Shown: positions 24,967 to 34,035 of the stretch, one piece after another
How positions within the stretch are numbered: position 1 is the stretch's first letter
How the letters are laid out: every line of letters begins with the position of its first letter
From: Izemoplasma sp964435595
GTDB taxonomy: Bacteria > Bacillota_I > Bacilli_A > Izemoplasmatales > Izemoplasmataceae
Assembly (NCBI GenBank): GCA_964435595.1
Contig: CAYSZV010000018.1
Location: 1 to 42,365 of the forward strand
Length of the DNA: 42,365 nt
Direction of reading: 5' to 3'
The notes under the pieces: model-generated
Database searches by the model: none
Told to the model about the DNA's origin: nothing
Seen by the model: the letters and a program-made list of their open reading frames with translations, nothing else
Program-made: the position numbers and the translations under genes

Positions 24967-26604
24967 CTATCGTCTCGGTGGGAACCCTCCTGTTTGGCTT
25001 GTGCCACCGCTACCTAGTGTTGTTATAATATCACTGATTGTAAATTCATATTGATCTGTTCCTACTGTTAGTGTATATGATTGTCCCTCTACCATTGCTG
25101 GTGAAGATATTGTTACTGCTTCAAAATATTTTATACTTTCTACTTCAATGATTATATTTCCAATTTCATCTGTTAGCGTTACTGTTGTATCACTTGTATA
25201 GCTAGACATATCTGCCAACATTAATGATGCTTGGGTAGAGCTATTTGATAAGGTCTGAACCATTCCATCACTACCTAAGGCAATGATTGTTCCACCTGAT
25301 ATATTGAAAGTTTCATCGTAATCAATCGATGATTGCATATCTGTTGTAGATCCATATACAACTACATATCCACCAGTCATTTCGATGCTACCATTGACAT
25401 CAATACCATCTCCAACTGAATTTATATATATCGTTCCACCATTGATGAACAATGTTCCACCATCACTTATATATACTTCTTGTCCATGTGCTTGTCCACC
25501 ACCGGCAGTTCCATTAATAGCATCATCTGTGCTATTTACAACAATGTCTCCTCCGTTAATAACTATTACATACGCTTCAATACCTTCATAGCTATATTGA
25601 ATATAGATATCTCCACCATCTAGTAATAAATAATCATCGGAATGAAGCCCATCTTCATCTACATTAATTATAATATCACCATCATAAATAGCAAGTTCTG
25701 AAACAGCATTGATTCCATCACCTTCTGCAGCAATACTAATTGTTCCACCATCAATGGTAATCAAATTTTCAGATTGAATCCCGTTATCTCTTGCATAGAT
25801 ATCTATCGTTCCACCGTAGATCAACACAGCTAGTTCAGCTTGAATTCCATCATCACCAGCTGTAATATCAATCAACCCACTTTCGATATATACAAATCCT
25901 TTATCTGTTTCTCCAGTATTCGTTGATACGATTCCATCACCATTGACATCAATCGTAACGCTTGCGCTGCTGATAGCTACATAATCTTTCCCAACAAGTC
26001 CATCATCTACACTCGTTACATTCATTATAATGTCCTGAATTTTGATGTCATCTTTTGTATAAATTGCGTTGTTATAATTTCCATCAACAGTTAGTACTCC
26101 ACTACCATTGAATTCCAAATCTGTATAGCTATAAATTGCTCCATTATAATCATCACCGTCTTCGTTTAACGGGTGTTCACTTGAATCTTCAATTAGGTTT
26201 TCTGTACCCTCGAGTGCGCTAAATGTTACTACATCCGCACTTAACACCAATACAGCTGGGCCACTTTCTGAAGAGATTGTTGCGTTATTGAATACCAAAT
26301 CGACATCTTCATCAACAGTATCTATTACGATATTAGAATAAGTACCTTCTAACAGATAGTATCCACCAATTGTGATAGTGATTGTTTCTGTGCTAGACTC
26401 TAACGCTACATAATTATATAATGTATAATCCTCATAAGGATCATTAAATACAACACTACCTTCTCCAACTTCTACTTCTAACACTTCAACAATGATATCA
26501 TTGCTATCATCCCCGGATGTGATATCTGAGATTCCTGATCCACACCCTGTCAGTGTTATTGTAAACAGAAAAACTGTGATGAGTATAAATAATTTCTTTT
26601 TCAT
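24967..26604 (-). CDS. Carbohydrate-binding beta-helix lipoprotein (Cthe_2159-like)
   Basis: A 545-residue surface lipoprotein with lipobox LTGC (Cys21). The mature part is a right-handed beta-helix-like array of short repeats such as DGIQAE, IDGGTISI, GDGINA and DEDGLHSDD, the acidic calcium-binding-type pattern of the Cthe_2159 carbohydrate-binding domain family known to bind acidic polysaccharide. It ends GGFPPRR, a short Gly/Pro/Arg tail. The start at 26604 is set by AGGAGGT 8 nt upstream. It is the third gene after VTC and DUF4956, a grouping seen in many Firmicutes; it may handle the polymer these proteins make or export. Confidence 0.82.
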   Translation of the reverse strand: MKKKLFILITVFLFTITLTGCGSGISDITSGDDSNDIIVEVLEVEVGEGSVVFNDPYEDYTLYNYVALESSTETITITIGGYYLLEGTYSNIVIDTVDEDVDLVFNNATISSESGPAVLVLSADVVTFSALEGTENLIEDSSEHPLNEDGDDYNGAIYSYTDLEFNGSGVLTVDGNYNNAIYTKDDIKIQDIIMNVTSVDDGLVGKDYVAISSASVTIDVNGDGIVSTNTGETDKGFVYIESGLIDITAGDDGIQAELAVLIYGGTIDIYARDNGIQSENLITIDGGTISIAAEGDGINAVSELAIYDGDIIINVDEDGLHSDDYLLLDGGDIYIQYSYEGIEAYVIVINGGDIVVNSTDDAINGTAGGGQAHGQEVYISDGGTLFINGGTIYINSVGDGIDVNGSIEMTGGYVVVYGSTTDMQSSIDYDETFNISGGTIIALGSDGMVQTLSNSSTQASLMLADMSSYTSDTTVTLTDEIGNIIIEVESIKYFEAVTISSPAMVEGQSYTLTVGTDQYEFTISDIITTLGSGGTSQTGGFPPRR

Positions 26605-26617
26605 TTTTTTGTACCTC

Positions 26618-27295
26618 CTAGTAATCAGTGTTTTCAATCATATTGATTGAGATATTTAAATTACTATTTCTTGTTCTAAGTTCATTAATAAATTCTTGTA
26701 CATCCGCTGTTTCAGGAATTTGTACTTCATAAGATAATTGATACAAACTTCCTAACGAAGCTGTCTTTACTTTTGTTAATCTGTGTTTGATTTTATATAG
26801 ATCAAATACTTGAGGAAATTCATCTTGGTATGAGTAATCTTCAGGAATCATAATTGTAAGAAGTTGTTTACTTACTTTACGTTCTCCAAAGTTCACTTTA
26901 CTTAATGCATACATTACAAGACATAAGATTACCGTAAATACTACTGTGTATCCTCTGGCTCCTACACCCGCAGCTAGCCCTGCACTTAAACTGAATAGAA
27001 CATACCCAATATCTTTGGGTTCTCCTGGAGCAGATCTAAAGCGGATGATAGAAAATGCTCCGGCAAGGCTGAATGCACGTGCGATATCACTACCGATTAA
27101 CATAATAATCAAGGAAATTACAAGTGGTAACAATACCATTGTTAAAGCGAAATTAGGTGAGTGATTCCCATTAGGGTATGTTTTCATATATGTGAAGCTA
27201 ATAATTAGTCCACTCACTAAACTAAATGTTAGCATATAAACTGTATCACTTAATGTGATGGATGTGCTTGAAATGTCAAATAAGGATTCGAACAT
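26618..27295 (-). CDS. DUF4956 family membrane protein
   Basis: A 225-residue protein with four predicted helices in the first 130 residues and a soluble C-terminal domain of about 90 residues. The conserved signature LAGAFSIIRFRSAPGEPKDIGYVLFS near residues 75-100 is the family hallmark. The function is unknown; the family is usually coded beside VTC-type proteins, so a role as a membrane channel or scaffold for the product is plausible. The start at 27295 overlaps the end of the VTC gene by 46 bp; the typical N-terminus and an AAAGG site support it. Confidence 0.82.
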   Translation of the reverse strand: MFESLFDISSTSITLSDTVYMLTFSLVSGLIISFTYMKTYPNGNHSPNFALTMVLLPLVISLIIMLIGSDIARAFSLAGAFSIIRFRSAPGEPKDIGYVLFSLSAGLAAGVGARGYTVVFTVILCLVMYALSKVNFGERKVSKQLLTIMIPEDYSYQDEFPQVFDLYKIKHRLTKVKTASLGSLYQLSYEVQIPETADVQEFINELRTRNSNLNISINMIENTDY

Positions 27296-28020
27296 GATGG
27301 ATCAACCTTTCTATTTTGGATTAAGTGATCATAAAACTCACTTCCATATTTACTAAAACTTTGTGAGTAAATATGATGTTTTGATAATATTTGTGTTAGC
27401 CATAATGGAAACGCAAATGTTGTTTTGATTTCTAAAATCATTAAGTCATCATCTAAGATGTGTTCATCGAATATATCTCTACCGATGTGAACACGGTTTC
27501 TTCTAGATGTAATATTGAAATCAAATGTTATACGTAATAATGCATCATCTTTGGCAAAGAATGCTTCTCGATCATAACTAATTGAGATTCTCGGTACAAG
27601 TTCTTTATGTAATACATAATGATAGATTTCATTTAATACTTGTGTATTATGATATTTCTTTCTTAATGGCATTACTTTTTTAAAGATTAATTGATTTGCT
27701 TCAGCGATCGTAATATGTGTTCGTCTTTTATTTACAAATCCATTTAATTTTTTCTTAATTTCCAAATAAACGATATCATCCGGACTGCTACTACCGTAAC
27801 ATCTAAGTCTGAGTTTTTCTTTAAAAGCTGGCTTTGAAACAGATTTTTTAATAATCTCATCCTCTACTGTGTCATAATATACATTACAGATGGTATAATA
27901 TGAATTAGATGAATATGCGTCAGGTTCAATAAATGGTCTCATATCGACCTTAAGCAAGTCAGCTTGTGCTTTGGTTACGATGAATTTTTTCTCGTAACGA
28001 TTGAATGAATTTTGTGCCAT
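27250..28020 (-). CDS. VTC-domain protein, probable polyphosphate polymerase
   Basis: A 256-residue cytosolic tunnel-fold enzyme of the VTC (CYTH/TTM-like) type, which in yeast makes polyphosphate from ATP. The basic and acidic tunnel residues are visible in order: E10-K11 in RYEKKF, KEKLRLR (K69, R71, R73), YLEIKKK (E87, K89, K90), KRR near 98-100, R144, R163 and LEIKT (E197, K199). Activity in this bacterium is inferred. It is the first gene of the operon and is preceded by a perfect TTTAAG-N5-TTTAAG repeat 10 nt from its -10 box, the same arrangement as for the divergent two-component system. Confidence 0.85.
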   Translation of the reverse strand: MAQNSFNRYEKKFIVTKAQADLLKVDMRPFIEPDAYSSNSYYTICNVYYDTVEDEIIKKSVSKPAFKEKLRLRCYGSSSPDDIVYLEIKKKLNGFVNKRRTHITIAEANQLIFKKVMPLRKKYHNTQVLNEIYHYVLHKELVPRISISYDREAFFAKDDALLRITFDFNITSRRNRVHIGRDIFDEHILDDDLMILEIKTTFAFPLWLTQILSKHHIYSQSFSKYGSEFYDHLIQNRKVDPSCSNPYLTFQAHPSH

Positions 28021-28051
28021 ACAATCACGTCCTTTTGTTTAAGATGCTTCC

Positions 28052-28084
28052 ATTATATAAATCGAACCTTAAACAATACTTAAA
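28052..28084 (-). promoter_or_regulatory. Regulated promoter of the VTC operon
   Basis: Minus strand direct repeat TTTAAG-TATTG-TTTAAG (28084-28068), then 10 nt, then TATAAT (28057-28052). The repeat takes the place of a -35 box. It equals the published CiaR consensus NTTAAG-N5-WTTAAG of streptococci. Confidence 0.75.
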
Positions 28085-28099
28085 ACGAAATCTTTTTTC

Positions 28100-28132
28100 T
28101 TTAAGGTAAGTTTAAGGAATTTGCAATATAAT
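28100..28132 (+). promoter_or_regulatory. Regulated promoter of the two-component system
   Basis: Direct repeat TTTAAG-GTAAG-TTTAAG (28100-28116), then 10 nt, then TATAAT (28127-28132). This mirrors the VTC promoter exactly and suggests autoregulation by the response regulator that follows. Confidence 0.75.
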
Positions 28133-28157
28133 ATAGAAAAACAAGCGAGGTGACCTC

Positions 28158-28841
28158 ATGAGAATATTATTAATAGAAGATGAGCTACATTTATCTGAGG
28201 CAATTGTCCATTTATTAAAGAAGAACAACTATACTGTTGATGCAGTATATGATGGAATCGATGGATATGATTACATCTTAAGCGATATTTACGATATCGT
28301 TGTTTTGGATGTTATGCTACCTGGAATGAATGGATTTGAAGTATTAAAGAAAGTCAGAAGTGAAGGGATTGATACACCAATCATCATGCTAACTGCAAAG
28401 AGCCAACTACAAGATAAAGTAGAAGGATTAGACAAGGGGGCAGATGATTATTTAACCAAGCCGTTTCAAATGGAAGAACTTCTCGCAAGATTAAAAGCAC
28501 TCGGTCGAAGAGTAAACAAAATAATTGAAAAAGAAATCATCTCGATCGGAGATGTTACGTATGATAAAGATACACAACGTTTGGCTTCTGAAGACAAACA
28601 TGTATTCTTAACTCATCTAGAAAGCGAACTCTTTATATTATTATATGGAAGACTTAAGATGATTACTTCTAAAGAAACCATAATTGTTAAAATATGGGGC
28701 TATGATTCTGATGCAGAAGACAATAATGTTGAAGTCTATATTTCCTTTCTAAGAAAAAAACTTCGTTATGTTAGTAACAAAGTTCAAATTAAAACAACTC
28801 GTGGCTCAGGATACAGTTTGGAGGTTGAAGACGATGTTTAA
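28158..28841 (+). CDS. OmpR/PhoB-type response regulator
   Basis: A 227-residue DNA-binding response regulator. Receiver residues are complete: E7-D8, phosphoacceptor D51 in VVLDVMLPG, T79 and K101 in LTKPF. A winged-helix output domain follows from about residue 130, ending in the KTTRGSGYSLE hairpin. The general form is close to CiaR, and a CiaR-like repeat lies both in its own promoter and in the VTC promoter. It overlaps the kinase gene by 8 bp. Confidence 0.93.
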   Translation: MRILLIEDELHLSEAIVHLLKKNNYTVDAVYDGIDGYDYILSDIYDIVVLDVMLPGMNGFEVLKKVRSEGIDTPIIMLTAKSQLQDKVEGLDKGADDYLTKPFQMEELLARLKALGRRVNKIIEKEIISIGDVTYDKDTQRLASEDKHVFLTHLESELFILLYGRLKMITSKETIIVKIWGYDSDAEDNNVEVYISFLRKKLRYVSNKVQIKTTRGSGYSLEVEDDV

Positions 28842-30048
28842 AAAACTAAGAAACAAGCTAGTACTAACAAATCTTTCAATACTTACCGTGTTACTACTTG
28901 CTGTGTTTGGATCTTTATATATATCAACTTATAATAATGTCACATCAAGAAGCGAAAGTGAAATTGATGCAATAATTGAAAGACAGCAACTTCCAGGGAA
29001 CCCAACGATTCCAATCGATGAACCAGATAATATGATTCCGATACAAAGTGTGTCATTCTCACTAGAAATTGAAGATGGCGAAATCATCAACGCTCTTTCA
29101 AGAATTGAACTTGATGATCAATTATATGAAAATGCATATAGTCTTGTTGATGGCAATGACGGGACCATTACATTAGATGAACAAATATGGAGATATAAAG
29201 GTATAGAAACAATGAATGGAACATTAATTACGTTTCTTAATGTTACCAATGACCAACAATTACTATCAGGAACCCTAACAAGATTTACAATTATATTCAT
29301 AATTAGTTTCGTCTTAGTAGCTCTAATCAGTTATTTCATGACAAATAGATCGATTATACCAATCCGCGAAACATTTGATAAACAAAAGCGATTTATATCA
29401 GATGCCTCACATGAATTAAAAACACCTCTCACTGTGATTAACGCAAATGTAGATGTGTTGTTGTCGCAGAATACAAATAAAGAAGATAAAAAATGGCTCA
29501 CATACATTCAAAACGAAGTAGTCCGAATGAATAAGTTAACACATAACTTACTATATTTAGCCAATGTCTCTAATGAAGAAGCTCAGTTTGTTGCATCAAG
29601 TATTAATATATCTGCTGAAGTAGAAAGTTCACTTTTAAGCGTAGAAGCTCTCGCATATGAAAAGGATATTGAATTAAAATATACAATTGAACCAAATACT
29701 TACGTAACATATAATCTTGAACAATTCACTCAAATTCTCATGATATTATTAGATAATGCAATCAAATATACACCAAATAAAGGTGTCATTGATGTATCTT
29801 TAACAAAAACAAATAACTATGTTTATTTCACAATCAACAATACTGGAAACGGAATCAAAGAAGACGATATTCCTCAATTATTTGATCGTTTCTATAAGGT
29901 TGACGAATCAAGACAAAACACATCTCAAAGCTATGGTCTTGGTCTTTCCATCCTGAAAGCTATTTGTGATAATAACAATACAAAGATAACTGTTTCAAGT
30001 GAAGTAGGAGCATATACAAAATTCGAACTACGATTCCCTATCAAATAA
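28834..30048 (+). CDS. Sensor histidine kinase
   Basis: A 404-residue membrane kinase. TM1 lies near residues 10-31, an outside sensor of about 120 residues follows, and TM2 near 151-170. After a short linker without a clear HAMP domain comes the H box SDASHELKTPLT with His193, then the N box ILLDNAIKYTPN, the F-box LFDRFYKVD and the G2 box YGLGLSILK. The start at 28834 is chosen because GGAGG lies 9 nt upstream. It partners the response regulator and forms one operon with it. The sensed signal is unknown. Confidence 0.9.
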   Translation: MFKKLRNKLVLTNLSILTVLLLAVFGSLYISTYNNVTSRSESEIDAIIERQQLPGNPTIPIDEPDNMIPIQSVSFSLEIEDGEIINALSRIELDDQLYENAYSLVDGNDGTITLDEQIWRYKGIETMNGTLITFLNVTNDQQLLSGTLTRFTIIFIISFVLVALISYFMTNRSIIPIRETFDKQKRFISDASHELKTPLTVINANVDVLLSQNTNKEDKKWLTYIQNEVVRMNKLTHNLLYLANVSNEEAQFVASSINISAEVESSLLSVEALAYEKDIELKYTIEPNTYVTYNLEQFTQILMILLDNAIKYTPNKGVIDVSLTKTNNYVYFTINNTGNGIKEDDIPQLFDRFYKVDESRQNTSQSYGLGLSILKAICDNNNTKITVSSEVGAYTKFELRFPIK

Positions 30049-30055
30049 TGTATTG

Positions 30056-30091
30056 AAAAAAAGACAATAATTTTAATTACTGTCTTTTTAT
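30056..30091. terminator. Bidirectional terminator
   Basis: A/T-rich hairpin built on AAAAAGACA/TGTCTTTTT with further weak pairing inside and T tracts on both strands, between the histidine kinase and the GH3 gene. Confidence 0.8.
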
Positions 30092-30092
30092 T

Positions 30093-32462
30093 TTACCCTT
30101 TAATGATTTTAAATATTCCTTTGATTGGCTTTTTGTTCATCAAATCTAACAATCCTTCTGCACGACCAATTGGCATAGCTCCTGCACTTAACATAACCAA
30201 CGCTCTAAACGGTAATTCACCTGCCATTGCTTCCACCATTCTTTTCATCGATTCATCTGCATCGTCTGCAATATGAGAAGTAAATTGTTTTGTAATGACA
30301 CCTTTGATTTGTCTACCTACAAATGTTCCTTGTAATTCACCAATTACACTATTCATTGTGAACGGACGCAATGAAGGATATTCTGGTATTCTGCTACCTA
30401 GGATTGTTTCAAATTGTTCTCTTGTAGGCTCAAAATCAACAGAAATATTCTTATAAGGGATATTTGCATCTTGTTCTAATGTTTTTCCTTTTATGCTGAA
30501 ATTTGTTTGCAGTCGTATGTCTTTTGACGATGCTCCTATACGAATAGTATAAATCCCATCTTCAATCACAAATTTGTTCTGATATATTTCTAGATCTTTT
30601 TTACTAATTGTTATCTTCACTTTTTTTGCTTCACCAGATTTTATACTCACTTTTTTATAGCCCTTTAATTCTTGTGCAGGTCTATAGATGGCTGAGTCAG
30701 GCATCGAAATATATACTTGGGCGATTTCTTTTCCATCATAGTTTCCAATGTTTTCTATCTTAAATTCAACTGTTATATCTTTTTGTACTCGCACCAATAA
30801 ATCACTGTATTTAAAGGTTGTATAACTTAGTCCATATCCAAACGGAAACAATGGATCTTTATCAACGGAATCATAATATCTATATCCAACATACAACCCT
30901 TCTCGATATTCTACTTGTCTTGGAAGACCTGGAAAATTCTTATTAGAAGGGAACTCATCAATACGGTTTGGGAATGTTTCTGCTAATTTTGCATTTGGAT
31001 TCACTTTACCATACAAGACATCAACAAGAGCTTCTCCACTTGCTTGCCCTGCCAAGTATTGTTCTAAAATTGCTTTTACTTTGTCTTTCCACGGCATAAT
31101 GATTGGACTACCATTAGATAGACAAACGACAATATTTGGATTTGCTTTCACTATTTCGTCAACTAAAACAAGATGATTGTTTGGGATGTTAAGGTGTGTC
31201 CTATCGAATCCTTCACTTTCAAATGCATCTGTAAGTCCAATCATTAAGATTACCACATCTTGTTCTTTAGCAATAGATATCGCTTCCTCCACTAAATCTT
31301 GTTCCATTATATCCTTCTTAGGATTATATCCTTTTGCATATTTCACTCTATCACCCAATAATGATGTGAATGATTCCAAAGCAGTTCCAACCTTCGTTGG
31401 ATTAATCAAACTACTCCCACTTCCTTGATAACGAGGTGTTTCAGCAAACGCTCCTATCAGAGCTATAGATTGTTTTTCACTTAACGGAAGTATCTTATCG
31501 TTATTTTGTAACAAAACCATTGTATCTGCAGCTACACGTCTTGAAAACTGATGGTGAACCTCTTTATCATAAGGAGTATGTTCTTTCTTTAGTACTGGTA
31601 AAGATTTCAAGATTAAGTCAATTACTCGTTCCACTCTTGCATTCAATGTTTCTATCGACAACTTGCCTTCTTGAATTGCTTTGACAATCAACTTTGCATT
31701 TGTATCCGTTCCACCAGGCATTTCTAATTCTTGTCCAGACTTCAAACCTTCCACACGATCATTACATGCTCCCCAGTCTGTTACAACCAGTCCTGTATGA
31801 CCCCATTCATCTTTCAATATATCTTGAAGAAGTTTCTTGTTTTCACTTAAATATGTACCATTCAACTTATTATAAGAACACATTACAGTCCATGGTTGTG
31901 CTTCCTTCACGGCAATTTCAAATCCTTTTAGATATAATTCTCTTAATGTTCTTTCATCCACAAACGTGTCTACTGCCATACGCATCGTTTCTTGATTGTT
32001 TGCAACAAAATGTTTCATCGATGTTCCGATTCCTTTTGATTGGACACCATTGATAAAACTCTTAGCGATATGGCCAGTTAAAAACGGGTCTTCACTAAAA
32101 TATTCGAAATTGCGTCCACATAGTGGATTCCTTTTTATATTTGCACCAGGTCCTAACAATACAGAAACACGTTCCGACCTACATTCCTCACCCAAATGTT
32201 CTCCTACTTGATAGAGTAAATCATTGTCCCAAGAACTAGCAAGTCCCACCGCGGTTGGATAACACGTTGCTTGCACACTTTGAGAAATCCCAAGATGATC
32301 TGGGTCTGCTGTTTGTTTTCTTAGTCCGTGCGGTCCATCTGTTACCATAATGTTTGGTAAATCAAGAACACTTTCTAACTCCCAAAAATTCTTTCCTGAA
32401 CAAAGCCTCGCTTTGTCTTCAAGTGATATTTTATTCATTATTTCACTAGTCTTTATGTTCAT
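30093..32462 (-). CDS. Glycoside hydrolase family 3 (beta-glucosidase-like)
   Basis: A 789-residue cytosolic enzyme without a signal peptide, so it would act on imported or phosphorylated-free oligosaccharides. The N-terminal (beta/alpha) barrel has GPGANIKRNPLCGRNFEYF, KHFVANNQE near 150-158 and the nucleophile Asp229 in LVVTDWGA. A second alpha/beta domain follows, then a fibronectin-III-like domain starting near LFPFGYGLSYTTF. About 100 extra residues close the protein and end in a Lys-rich tail. Substrate specificity (glucoside, xyloside, glucosaminide) is not decidable. It stands alone, with its own promoter. Confidence 0.92.
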   Translation of the reverse strand: MNIKTSEIMNKISLEDKARLCSGKNFWELESVLDLPNIMVTDGPHGLRKQTADPDHLGISQSVQATCYPTAVGLASSWDNDLLYQVGEHLGEECRSERVSVLLGPGANIKRNPLCGRNFEYFSEDPFLTGHIAKSFINGVQSKGIGTSMKHFVANNQETMRMAVDTFVDERTLRELYLKGFEIAVKEAQPWTVMCSYNKLNGTYLSENKKLLQDILKDEWGHTGLVVTDWGACNDRVEGLKSGQELEMPGGTDTNAKLIVKAIQEGKLSIETLNARVERVIDLILKSLPVLKKEHTPYDKEVHHQFSRRVAADTMVLLQNNDKILPLSEKQSIALIGAFAETPRYQGSGSSLINPTKVGTALESFTSLLGDRVKYAKGYNPKKDIMEQDLVEEAISIAKEQDVVILMIGLTDAFESEGFDRTHLNIPNNHLVLVDEIVKANPNIVVCLSNGSPIIMPWKDKVKAILEQYLAGQASGEALVDVLYGKVNPNAKLAETFPNRIDEFPSNKNFPGLPRQVEYREGLYVGYRYYDSVDKDPLFPFGYGLSYTTFKYSDLLVRVQKDITVEFKIENIGNYDGKEIAQVYISMPDSAIYRPAQELKGYKKVSIKSGEAKKVKITISKKDLEIYQNKFVIEDGIYTIRIGASSKDIRLQTNFSIKGKTLEQDANIPYKNISVDFEPTREQFETILGSRIPEYPSLRPFTMNSVIGELQGTFVGRQIKGVITKQFTSHIADDADESMKRMVEAMAGELPFRALVMLSAGAMPIGRAEGLLDLMNKKPIKGIFKIIKG

Positions 32463-32511
32463 AATACGTTCTCCTTTAATAAGAATGTTTCATGTTATAT
32501 CTATTTATCCT

Positions 32512-32520
32512 ATTATAACA
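32512..32520 (-). promoter_or_regulatory. Extended -10 promoter of the GH3 gene
   Basis: Minus strand TGTTATAAT (32520-32512), about 50 bp before the GH3 ATG. It is back to back with the promoter of the aldo/keto reductase gene. Confidence 0.6.
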
Positions 32521-32559
32521 TAATGATGAAAGTAGTTAACCCAAACATTAGGTAGTTTA

Positions 32560-32568
32560 TGATATAAT
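32560..32568 (+). promoter_or_regulatory. Extended -10 promoter of the aldo/keto reductase gene
   Basis: TGATATAAT with no well-placed -35 box. Transcription would start near 32575, leaving a very short 5' leader before the start codons at 32577-32586. Confidence 0.6.
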
Positions 32569-32585
32569 AGTATTGGGTGATGACA

Positions 32586-33521
32586 ATGAATAAAAGATAT
32601 GTAAAATCAATTGATAAAGAAGTAAGTGAAATCGGATTTGGCTCATGGCAATTAGCAAACAATAGCACATGGGGATCTATGTCGGAAAAAGAAGCAATAG
32701 CCCTTGTAAAAGAAGCCTATAAAAAAGGTGTAAATATGTTTGATACAGCTCCTGGCTATGGTGGTGGATCTTCAGAAAAAATATTAGGAAAAGCATTAAA
32801 CGATGTCAGAGAACATGTCGTGTTCAACACAAAAGTTGGACATGGTCCAAATGGTGAATACGAATTCACAGAAGAAGGTATCAGAACCTCTATTCAAAGA
32901 AGCATGAAAAATCTTCAAACTAATTACTTAGATAGTGTCATTCTACACAATCCCAACAAATCAATTCAAGAAGGGAATTCTCCTCTTATTGATGAGTTAC
33001 GAAATGCCAAAGAAAAAGGATTGATTAGAGGATGGGGCTTTAGTATCGATTCTTTAGAGGAATTAAAACTTGTTTTAGAAAACAACGAAGATGTTGATAC
33101 AATTGAAATCATGTTCAACATTATCCATCAAGAGCCAAAGTATTTATTTAATGAAATACTAAACAGAGGTATCTTCTTAATTATTAAAGTACCACTTGAT
33201 TCTGGATGGCTCACAGGAAAATATAATAAGAACTCAACATTCACAGGAATTAGAGATCGATGGACACAAGATGTAAAAGATATCAGAAGCTACATCATAA
33301 ACGAAATAAAAAAAATCATTGGAGATGCTCCAATGAGTAAAGAAGCATTGCGTTTCATTCTATCGTTCCATCAAGTGTCTACTGTTATCCCTGGTACAAA
33401 AAATATTGAGCAACTAGATTCTAATATAAGTGCAACCAATTATATGATGGACTTTGATACAAAAATAAAGTTAGAAGAGTTATACGAGCACCAAATCAAG
33501 AATTTAAATACACCGTGGTAA
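32586..33521 (+). CDS. Aldo/keto reductase
   Basis: A 311-residue NADPH-dependent oxidoreductase with the full catalytic tetrad: D53 in FDTAPGYG, Y58, K83 in NTKVG and H121 in ILHNPN. C-terminal IPGTKNIEQLDSNI is the cofactor-binding segment. Possible starts are GTG 32577, ATG 32580 and ATG 32586; the last is chosen because GGGTGA lies 5 nt upstream and the family N-terminus MNKRY fits. Substrate unknown. It is transcribed alone, divergent from the GH3 gene. Confidence 0.9.
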   Translation: MNKRYVKSIDKEVSEIGFGSWQLANNSTWGSMSEKEAIALVKEAYKKGVNMFDTAPGYGGGSSEKILGKALNDVREHVVFNTKVGHGPNGEYEFTEEGIRTSIQRSMKNLQTNYLDSVILHNPNKSIQEGNSPLIDELRNAKEKGLIRGWGFSIDSLEELKLVLENNEDVDTIEIMFNIIHQEPKYLFNEILNRGIFLIIKVPLDSGWLTGKYNKNSTFTGIRDRWTQDVKDIRSYIINEIKKIIGDAPMSKEALRFILSFHQVSTVIPGTKNIEQLDSNISATNYMMDFDTKIKLEELYEHQIKNLNTPW

Positions 33522-33526
33522 ACAAA

Positions 33527-33561
33527 AAGAGATTAAGCATTTGCTTAATCTCTTATTTTTT
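33527..33561. terminator. Bidirectional terminator
   Basis: Perfect 12-bp stem AAGAGATTAAGC/GCTTAATCTCTT with a 4-nt loop and a T tract on the plus strand; A residues upstream serve the minus-strand operon that ends here. Confidence 0.9.
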
Positions 33562-34026
33562 TAGTTTTACAAAAGTATGAATGGTAATATTATCTTTGAA
33601 AGCAAACTCTCCTTCTATGAAGCCAAACTTACTCTCAACATTATCAAACACGTTAACAATTTCATCTATATGGTCCATATTTGGAAACTGATTGAGTTGT
33701 CTTTTCCCTAATTTTTTAGCATCTTGTTTTGAGTTTGCCAATACAATTGAATAGTCATGAAGTTCATCGATTACTCCTTTTTGATAGCCTCCATAGACAA
33801 CCATATATGCTTCTAAGTCACTCTCTGAATTCAAATCAATTTGGTATCCATCGATATATTTGATTTCTGTATAACTATCCAAATGCAAACTATCTCCAAA
33901 CCATCTTCGTTTCATTTCTTCATATGTGTCCTCAATATTTTTAGCAATCATAAACTGCATAGAGTGGACTTCACAATTTGCATTTTGAATACTTCCGCCT
34001 AGACCTATCATAAATAATTTCTTCAA
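33553..34026 (-). CDS. DUF1543 family protein
   Basis: A small cytosolic protein of 157 residues. It begins MKKLFMIGLGGSI, and the EVHSMQFMIAKNIEDTY and LHLDSYTEIKYIDGY segments match DUF1543, a family of unknown function with an N-terminal half repeated in its C-terminal half. The start is most likely TTG at 34026, because AGGTG lies 6 nt upstream and the family begins at this point; a GTG at 34035 directly after the ppk stop has no ribosome site. It is the third gene of the ppx-ppk operon, which links it to polyphosphate by position only. Confidence 0.72.
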   Translation of the reverse strand: MKKLFMIGLGGSIQNANCEVHSMQFMIAKNIEDTYEEMKRRWFGDSLHLDSYTEIKYIDGYQIDLNSESDLEAYMVVYGGYQKGVIDELHDYSIVLANSKQDAKKLGKRQLNQFPNMDHIDEIVNVFDNVESKFGFIEGEFAFKDNITIHTFVKLKK

Positions 34027-34035
34027 GTTTTTCAC

